Source: Chloroflexota bacterium (GTDB lineage Bacteria > Chloroflexota > UBA6077). From it: 8,956 nucleotides of DNA. The DNA lies in contig JAJZRD010000153.1 of assembly GCA_021845945.1 (NCBI GenBank), positions 1 through 8,956 of the forward strand, in the 5' to 3' direction. Numbering within the stretch: position 1 is the stretch's first letter; each line of letters begins with the position of its first letter. Below the pieces are notes generated by a model. That model saw only the letters and a program-made list of their open reading frames with translations, made no database searches and was not told the origin of the DNA. The position numbers and the translations under genes are program-made. Shown piece by piece: positions 1-3,774 of this stretch.

Positions 1-80
1 TGCTGGTTGCAGGCGGCGGCCAGAAGCGCGCACAGCGCGACAGTGAGAAGGCCATTAGTCCGGGTTCGGAGAATAGGCGT
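1..80 (-). CDS. N-terminus of a lipoprotein, truncated by window edge, non-ATG start
   Basis: Seen: the minus strand from 80 down to 1 reads as a textbook lipoprotein signal peptide: a basic n-region (LRTRTNG), a hydrophobic core and the lipobox LAAAC, with the cysteine codon at 11-9 followed by Asn-Gln. A strong Shine-Dalgarno sequence, GGGAGGAG, lies at 92-85. No ATG, GTG or TTG occurs in this frame between the SD and the hydrophobic core. The candidates are ACG at 80-78, six bases after the GGAGG core, or ATT at 74-72. An ATG at 56-54 is in another frame and gives no signal peptide. Inferred: a membrane-anchored extracytoplasmic lipoprotein, mature domain unknown because it lies outside the window. 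It is co-directional with the 71-aa gene, 57 bases downstream of it. A point mutation or sequencing error in an original ATG is possible. Confidence 0.6.
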
Positions 81-84
81 TTCG

Positions 85-92
85 CTCCTCCC
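85..92 (-). promoter_or_regulatory. Ribosome binding site of the left-edge lipoprotein
   Basis: Minus strand reads GGGAGGAG, a near-perfect Shine-Dalgarno sequence. It is followed by ACG after six bases (from the GGAGG core) and by ATT after twelve, both in frame with the lipoprotein signal peptide. Its quality is the main reason to accept a gene start here without a usual start codon. Confidence 0.6.
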
Positions 93-137
93 TACGCCAG
101 TCACCCAGGATGGCGAAGGCGCAGGTTTGGCAACAGT

Positions 138-353
138 TCATCGAGTCGGCCCCGTGGAAGCCAGCACCGAGATGGCCTGCCTGAGTCTCTCCCACAGGCT
201 CATCGGCCTCTTCTGTCCTAGCGACTCCTCGCCCCCGTATTGGGCCTCCAACTCCTGGTTCTGGCGTGCCAGATCCCTGAGAAACCGGTCCTGATCAGGG
301 CGAATCGTGTTCGGCTCTTCTGCTTGTTTCCCAGCGTGTTCTTCCTCAGCCAT
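138..353 (-). CDS. Small charged hypothetical protein, 71 aa
   Basis: I do not recognise this protein. Seen: an ATG start at 353 with a G-rich run (GGGGGG) eight bases upstream as a possible SD, and a TGA stop at 138-140. The product is hydrophilic and rich in Glu, Gln and Arg in its first 50 residues, with a likely helical segment (RFLRDLARQNQELEAQ). It ends in a possible amphipathic helix (SLWERLRQAISVLAS). There is no signal peptide, transmembrane segment or cysteine, so a cytoplasmic or membrane-peripheral location is likely. It lies 95 bases downstream of the pseudo-protease lipoprotein gene and 57 bases upstream of the left-edge lipoprotein, so it probably belongs to the same transcript. 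A plus-strand frame covers much of the same DNA but lacks an SD and looks like a shadow. Confidence 0.6.
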   Translation of the reverse strand: MAEEEHAGKQAEEPNTIRPDQDRFLRDLARQNQELEAQYGGEESLGQKRPMSLWERLRQAISVLASTGPTR

Positions 354-448
354 TTCGGTATCCCCCCTTTCGCCGCGATTGGCAGCGCTGTCTCCCCTTC
401 CTCAAGCCCGAATTAGCGGCGCCAATTGGATGTGCTGGACGCTTGCCG

Positions 449-1144
449 CTACTGCGGCGCCCAGCCTCTAAGCTCTTCCAGTGGCAGGGCGTAGGATTGC
501 GTGGCCTTACCTGAACTGGCTACCTGGACGAGACGGACCACCGCAACGGGACGGCGCTGGGAGTCCAGGACGAGGCCGCCCACCAGACTCGGCTGGGCTG
601 CGACCCGCACCTCCAGGAAAGGCCCGCTCGTGACCGAGCCGGATCGGAGGTCCGGCAAAGAAGTGCCGACCGTTGTCACCTCACCCTCGACCTCCTGCAG
701 AGCCGCAGGGCCGGATGGCTGCTGGGAAGGCGCGACGGCTCCTGCTTCCTCTCCCCGGCCCAGCAGGCGCACCTTGTCGCCCTTCTTGACTGGAGCTGTG
801 GAGCCCAGGCCAGGTGGGGCCGATTGCCGGGTGCGCAGCAGCACGATGCCCCAGTTCTCCTCCACCTTCGCTATCTCAGCCTGCGATTTACCGTCGCTCC
901 ACAGGATCTCGATCCTGTCGAAGGCCGGCCTCTTGTCGGTCCACGGGACGGCGGTCACCACCCGGCCGTCGCCCAGGGAGGTGCCCGTCCGGGTCAATTG
1001 GCTGCCTCCGGCCTCGAAGCGAACCGATACCACCGCCTTGCCGGGGTCGGTCGGTGCCTCCGAGGGGTTGCTGCACCCGACCAGGGCCAGCAGGAGCGCC
1101 AGCGCCATAGCAGCGAAGAGACGTGCCGGTCTTTCCCCTTTCAT
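449..1144 (-). CDS. Lipoprotein with trypsin/HtrA-like fold, catalytically dead
   Basis: Seen: a 231-aa product with a lipoprotein signal peptide, lipobox LVGC, Cys24 as the predicted lipid-modified residue. The rest follows the landmarks of a trypsin-like (HtrA/S1C) domain: GTSLGDGRVVTAVPW (54-68) matches the segment that ends in the catalytic His, FDRIEILWSDGKSQAEI (75-91) is the usual next strand pair, ENWGIVLLRT (96-105) matches the Asp segment 'DLALL', and SLVGGLVLDSQRRPVAVV (186-203) matches 'GNSGGPL...GxVVGV'. By this alignment His is Pro67, Asp is Gly99 and Ser is Val188. There is no PDZ domain. Inferred: a membrane-anchored pseudo-protease used for binding or scaffolding. The start ATG overlaps the upstream stop as ATGA, with an SD (GAGGT) at 1155-1151, which implies translational coupling. 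The fold call rests on motif order, not on a computed alignment. Confidence 0.8.
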   Translation of the reverse strand: MKGERPARLFAAMALALLLALVGCSNPSEAPTDPGKAVVSVRFEAGGSQLTRTGTSLGDGRVVTAVPWTDKRPAFDRIEILWSDGKSQAEIAKVEENWGIVLLRTRQSAPPGLGSTAPVKKGDKVRLLGRGEEAGAVAPSQQPSGPAALQEVEGEVTTVGTSLPDLRSGSVTSGPFLEVRVAAQPSLVGGLVLDSQRRPVAVVRLVQVASSGKATQSYALPLEELRGWAPQ

Positions 1145-2430
1145 GCTCTCACCTCTATGTCCCGGTCTACATCGTAGACCGGGGTGTGATAGCCCATCGA
1201 ATCGACGTGGTCGTCGATGCGCCGGTAGGAAGCGAGCCTGAACTGGCCGACGTAGGGCTTGCTGAGAACGTCGGCGGATGGGGTCGGGGCGGCAACCTCT
1301 TTATTGCAGGCCGAGATCGTGAGCCCGTGAGGTTCTCCGAGTTCCTCTCGGTTGTCTCGGGGCTCGCTCACCCGGTCGATCCGCCAGCCTGCCGGCGTCT
1401 CCACCAGGCTCACGTCCTGTTCCCACGAACGGGGCGGTCCGCCGGCGATGTCGCCTCCCCAGACGTGCTCGTAGATCCGCACCTGTGCCTCTGCCGTGGT
1501 GCTCGTGGTTTGGTTGAACTGCTCGATCTCGTAGCGGTACCAGCAGGGGTTGCTCACCTGGAGAAGATCGATCTCGTTCGCCTTCACCTGCCCGGTCTCC
1601 AGAGCCTCCCGCAGGCCGTCGCTCAGCAGCGCCAGCACCTCCATCTCCTGCCGCTGGATACGGGCCGCCATGAAGCGGTCCAGGGTATCCGGCGCATCGA
1701 GACCCACAGGCGGAGGCGTGACCAACGGCTTCACAGCCGTCAGGGTGCCTGGCACCGCCACCCTGACGGTCGGGACGGCCACCCCGCCCGACGCGGCTGG
1801 AACCCCGGTCTCACTTGGGACCGGTCTGGTGGGCGACGGTGCCGGGGGAGCGGGTGTCGCTGTGGGCGCCGGTGTCGGCGCGGGACCGGGCGTGTAGGTC
1901 GCAAAGGGGATGGGAACCGGGCGGCTGGGCAGGGTGAGAGCCAGTAGGGAGGAGGTGTCCACTTCCCGCCCTGCTCCGTAGTGGCTGCTCCCGATGAGCT
2001 GGGCGGTACGGGCATCCAGCACGAATACCCCCTGCCGGTAGGTGACGTTGCTCCCTCCCGGCAGCTGGAAGTCGCCCCGAATGGCGATCAGCCAGACCGG
2101 CAGGTCCCGCTCCTCCCGGCTCCCCCAGTAGCGCTGGCCTCCCGGCCGAAACTGCTCGGACTCTTCCTGGGTCATTACCTTGCCCCGGATCTCGGTCGGG
2201 TCGCCCACGAGCTGCGGGCCTGGGCCAGGGCTGCTCGTTCGGGCGTACTCGACGGCATAGTACACGGCAGTCTCCGGCGGGACGGAAAGAGGCTTGGCAT
2301 CCTCGGTGGGTTTCCTGGCAGCCTGCTCCCTGGTCAAGCTCGCTCCCGTCGCGGCCGGACCACAGGCGGGCATCAGCACTGCGACGAGTGCAACTGGCAC
2401 AACCATCAGCAGGAGATAGATCGATCGCAT
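1141..2430 (-). CDS. Two-domain lipoprotein with Pro/Thr-rich linker, NTF2-like C-terminal half
   Basis: Seen: a 429-aa product when started at ATG 2430, where GGAGGT lies six bases upstream; an ATG 22 codons earlier lacks an SD and would bury the signal peptide. The signal peptide ends LMPAC (Cys23), an atypical lipobox (Met at -3, Pro at -2). Residues about 50-165 form a first globular part, including VWLIAIRGDF and GVFVLDARTAQLIG, similar in style to PepSY-like domains. Residues about 171-245 are a Pro/Thr/Ala/Val linker, as in many surface proteins. Residues about 246-355 (FMAARIQRQEMEVLALLSDG, later VSLVETPAGWRIDRV) look like an NTF2/SnoaL-like fold. A C-terminal tail of about 75 residues is unassigned. 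Inferred: an extracytoplasmic sensor or binding lipoprotein; no catalytic motif seen. The stop overlaps the next gene by ATGA, and the last codons carry a perfect hairpin. Confidence 0.8.
   Translation of the reverse strand: MRSIYLLLMVVPVALVAVLMPACGPAATGASLTREQAARKPTEDAKPLSVPPETAVYYAVEYARTSSPGPGPQLVGDPTEIRGKVMTQEESEQFRPGGQRYWGSREERDLPVWLIAIRGDFQLPGGSNVTYRQGVFVLDARTAQLIGSSHYGAGREVDTSSLLALTLPSRPVPIPFATYTPGPAPTPAPTATPAPPAPSPTRPVPSETGVPAASGGVAVPTVRVAVPGTLTAVKPLVTPPPVGLDAPDTLDRFMAARIQRQEMEVLALLSDGLREALETGQVKANEIDLLQVSNPCWYRYEIEQFNQTTSTTAEAQVRIYEHVWGGDIAGGPPRSWEQDVSLVETPAGWRIDRVSEPRDNREELGEPHGLTISACNKEVAAPTPSADVLSKPYVGQFRLASYRRIDDHVDSMGYHTPVYDVDRDIEVRA
1161..1183 (-). promoter_or_regulatory. Perfect 10-bp inverted repeat just upstream of a ribosome binding site
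   Basis: CCCGGTCTAC and GTAGACCGGG are perfect inverted repeats separated by three bases. In the transcript they form a GC-rich hairpin inside the last codons of the 429-aa lipoprotein gene, ending five bases before the SD of the pseudo-protease gene. No U-run follows, so it is not a standard intrinsic terminator. It could tune translational coupling or mRNA processing. Confidence 0.55.
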
Positions 2431-2436
2431 GGCGCC

Positions 2437-2442
2437 ACCTCC
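2437..2442 (-). promoter_or_regulatory. Ribosome binding site fixing the start of the 429-aa lipoprotein
   Basis: Minus strand reads GGAGGT, followed by six bases (GGCGCC) and then ATG at 2430-2428. This spacing is ideal and places the signal peptide at the N-terminus, so the longer frame starting at 2496 is rejected. Confidence 0.75.
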
Positions 2443-2550
2443 GGCTTGGATCTGGCTCTCAGCAGATAGACGATTTCCGCCAATTGATGGTTCCATCTTG
2501 CGACTCTTCGCCTCACCTGCAGGCGGGATCAGCTTCCATCATCCGGCAGG

Positions 2551-2709
2551 TCACCGCCGCCCGAATACGCGAGCCAGAAGCCGCAGGAGGTCGTAGAGCA
2601 GGGGAGATAGGAAGATCCCCAGCACGACCAGCATCAACGGGAGGGAGCCGCCCTGCTCTCTCCCGTCCTCCGCGCTTTCCTCATCAGAGGGGCTCTGCTG
2701 CATGGACAA
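2551..2709 (-). CDS. Small single-pass membrane protein, 50-52 aa
   Basis: Seen: a short frame ending in TGA at 2553-2551. The product has an acidic N-terminus (SPSDEESAEDGRE), one hydrophobic segment (LPLMLVVLGIFLSPLL), a second amphipathic stretch (YDLLRLLARVF) and a basic end (GRR). Start choice: TTG at 2709 has GGAGGT nine bases upstream; ATG at 2703 is in the same frame with a 15-base spacing. The positive-inside rule suggests a cytoplasmic C-terminus. It lies directly after the LPLTG gene, whose TAG stop overlaps its SD, and 120 bases before the 429-aa lipoprotein gene; I see no convincing promoter in that gap. I do not recognise a family. The same frame stays open and looks coding upstream to 2865, so this may instead be the detached C-terminus of the preceding gene. 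Confidence 0.55.
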   Translation of the reverse strand: MSMQQSPSDEESAEDGREQGGSLPLMLVVLGIFLSPLLYDLLRLLARVFGRR

Positions 2710-2716
2710 GTTGGTA

Positions 2717-3463
2717 CTACCTCCAATCTCCTGGGTTCTGGCTTGGTTGACGCCCCACTTCGAGATGACTACCGGATACTCGCTGGTGCTTACCGCAGCC
2801 GTCCCGGGGCCGAGGCGTCTGGGATCCTTCTCTAACGGGTCGTCGCTGGTCGCCCAGACCTCTGACTACAAGCCCAAGGCCGACGAAGATGACTCCCATC
2901 ACGGCGGCAAAGGGGAACGGCGTCTCCGCGGAGCCGGTCAGCGGCAGTATCGGCGCGTAGATACGGCCGGGGATCGGCCCTCCGGTCCATTCGGGCGCCG
3001 CCCACGAGCCGATCACCGTGCCCGGCGACAGGGCGGACTCACCCCGTTCGATTTCTCTGTAGAAGTCATTCGATATGCGCCACCCACCCTTGCCCTTCAC
3101 AATCGTGACCTCGTGAGGGGTGCCCATGCCACTAATGACCTCGCCGTGCGGTCCCCGGCCAGCGCCCGGCGTATATTCCTTTGGCCCTTGCTGGCGGACC
3201 TCCTCGGCCCAAGGATGCAGCTCCTTCGCTCCGGGGATGTGCGCGTATAAGAGTGTCTCGTACACCCTGGCCTTGACCGTCGAGCCGGCTTCCGCGGTCT
3301 CCTCAATCCTGATCTCCGACTGGTAGGTGACGACCTTGCCCCGAAGCGAGGCCCAGAAGCCGTCCTGGAAGTAGGCGATCCGGTCCTTCTCGTACTCGAG
3401 CAATCCTGGGTTGGCGGGATCGTAAAGGCCGTCCAGCAGCGTGGGGTCCCCGAGGGTCAGGGC
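2717..3463 (-). CDS. Secreted NTF2-like protein with LPLTG sorting signal, main part (frameshifted from its signal peptide)
   Basis: Seen: an open frame without a usual start near its 5' end; TTG at 3403 is the first candidate but has no evident SD, and the codons before it (TLLDGLYDPANP) also look coding. The first 115 residues from 3403 (YEKDRIAYFQDGFW, VVTYQSEIRIEETAEAGSTVKARVYET, HEVTIVKGKGGWRISNDFY) resemble the NTF2-like domain found N-terminal to Amidase_6 domains in secreted proteins; no amidase follows. LPLTG is encoded at 2947-2933, followed by about 25 hydrophobic residues (AAVMGVIFVGLGLVV) and basic residues (R, QRR), the layout of a sortase sorting signal. A further 40 or so low-quality residues run to TAG at 2719-2717. 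Inferred: an extracytoplasmic protein anchored by a sortase or by its own membrane segment. The fused gene would start at 3654. Confidence 0.65.
   Translation of the reverse strand, partial: ALTLGDPTLLDGLYDPANPGLLEYEKDRIAYFQDGFWASLRGKVVTYQSEIRIEETAEAGSTVKARVYETLLYAHIPGAKELHPWAEEVRQQGPKEYTPGAGRGPHGEVISGMGTPHEVTIVKGKGGWRISNDFYREIERGESALSPGTVIGSWAAPEWTGGPIPGRIYAPILPLTGSAETPFPFAAVMGVIFVGLGLVVRGLGDQRRPVREGSQTPRPRDGCGKHQRVSGSHLEVGRQPSQNPGDWR
2933..2947 (-). other. LPLTG motif of a possible cell-wall sorting signal
   Basis: The codons CTG CCG CTG ACC GGC encode LPLTG. A hydrophobic segment and then Arg residues follow in the same frame, which is the tripartite signal recognised by class A/E-type sortases. 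No sortase gene lies in the window, so function is inferred from the motif alone. Confidence 0.55.
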
Positions 3464-3654
3464 CCTGGCTCGTTGGGCGTGGCCCTCTCCAGGAACGCTT
3501 CCGGCGTCTCCTCGTCGTGCAGCGCCGTGGCCTGCGCCAATGGTGGAGAAGCCAGAGCCAGGCCGAGGATAAGCATCACAACGCAGGCCAAGGTAGTGAG
3601 GTAGACGAGTTGGCGACGAGACAAAGACCGGTCGCGCAGCGAGTCGCTACACAT
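3457..3654 (-). CDS. Signal-peptide fragment of the LPLTG protein, cut off by a frameshift
   Basis: Seen: ATG at 3654 has GGGAGGT with a four-base spacer, better placed than the GTG two codons earlier at 3660, which overlaps the SD. The product has a basic n-region (RDRSLSRRQ), a hydrophobic core (TLACVVMLILGLALA) and a probable signal peptidase I site near PLAQA-TA. It then runs EETPEAFLERATPNEP and stops at TGA 3459-3457. At about 3466-3460 (GGGCCC) the coding character moves to the frame that carries GDPTLLDGLYDPANP and on into the LPLTG protein. One additional base in the GGGCCC run would join the two frames without a stop. Inferred: the 5' end of one secreted-protein gene of about 290-310 codons, not a separate gene. 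It begins 63 bases after the TAA at 3720-3718. Confidence 0.65.
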   Translation of the reverse strand: MCSDSLRDRSLSRRQLVYLTTLACVVMLILGLALASPPLAQATALHDEETPEAFLERATPNEPGP

Positions 3655-3658
3655 GTGC

Positions 3659-3665
3659 ACCTCCC
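3659..3665 (-). promoter_or_regulatory. Ribosome binding site of the LPLTG protein gene
   Basis: Minus strand reads GGGAGGT, then GCAC and ATG at 3654. The SD begins at the very next base after the hairpin at 3688-3666, so folding of that hairpin could affect ribosome access. Confidence 0.65.
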
Positions 3666-3688
3666 GGCGATCTCACAGCAAGATCGCC
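3666..3688 (-). promoter_or_regulatory. Perfect 8-bp hairpin abutting a ribosome binding site
   Basis: GGCGATCT and AGATCGCC pair perfectly around a seven-base loop (TGCTGTG). The repeat lies in the short gap between the glycosidase gene and the LPLTG gene and touches the SD. No U-run follows, so a simple terminator is unlikely; a translational control or processing element fits better. Confidence 0.5.
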
Positions 3689-3717
3689 CACTACCAGTCG
3701 CACCGGCCGAGTTGCAG

Positions 3718-3774
3718 TTAGCGGAGTGGGGTTGCCCCTCGGTTGGCCTCTTCCAGCGATGCCGCCACTTCTCC
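3718..3774 (-). other. Coding-like continuation of the glycosidase gene past an in-frame TAG
   Basis: Directly after the TAG at 3777-3775 the same frame continues for 18 codons, GEVAASLEEANRGATPLR, to TAA at 3720-3718. The junction reads PLWAA-stop-GEVAASLEEA, which looks like one continuous C-terminal helix. Inferred: the TAG is a nonsense mutation, a sequencing error or a read-through codon, and the native C-terminus is at 3718. Confidence 0.55.

Noticed and set aside
415..465. Repeated GGCGCC palindromes as a terminator between the 71-aa and pseudo-protease genes
   Set aside because: The second copy lies in coding sequence, the loop would be more than 30 bases, and no U-tract follows.
1123..1947. 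Plus-strand open frame of 274 codons opposite the 429-aa lipoprotein
   Set aside because: No SD and no protein motif; the opposite strand has an ideal SD, a signal peptide and a Pro/Thr linker.
2431..2496. Longer N-terminus for the 429-aa lipoprotein, ATG at 2496
   Set aside because: It would put 22 polar residues before the signal peptide, and the SD sits at the internal ATG 2430.
2507..2525. Small inverted repeat CGCCT/AGGCG in the gap before the 429-aa lipoprotein gene
   Set aside because: A five-base stem is expected by chance at this GC content, with no U-run or promoter elements nearby.
3457..3470. Canonical programmed -1 frameshift site
   Set aside because: A GGG CCC TGA does not match the X XXY YYZ slippery pattern in the needed frame, and no strong downstream pseudoknot is evident by eye; kept only as an alternative explanation.
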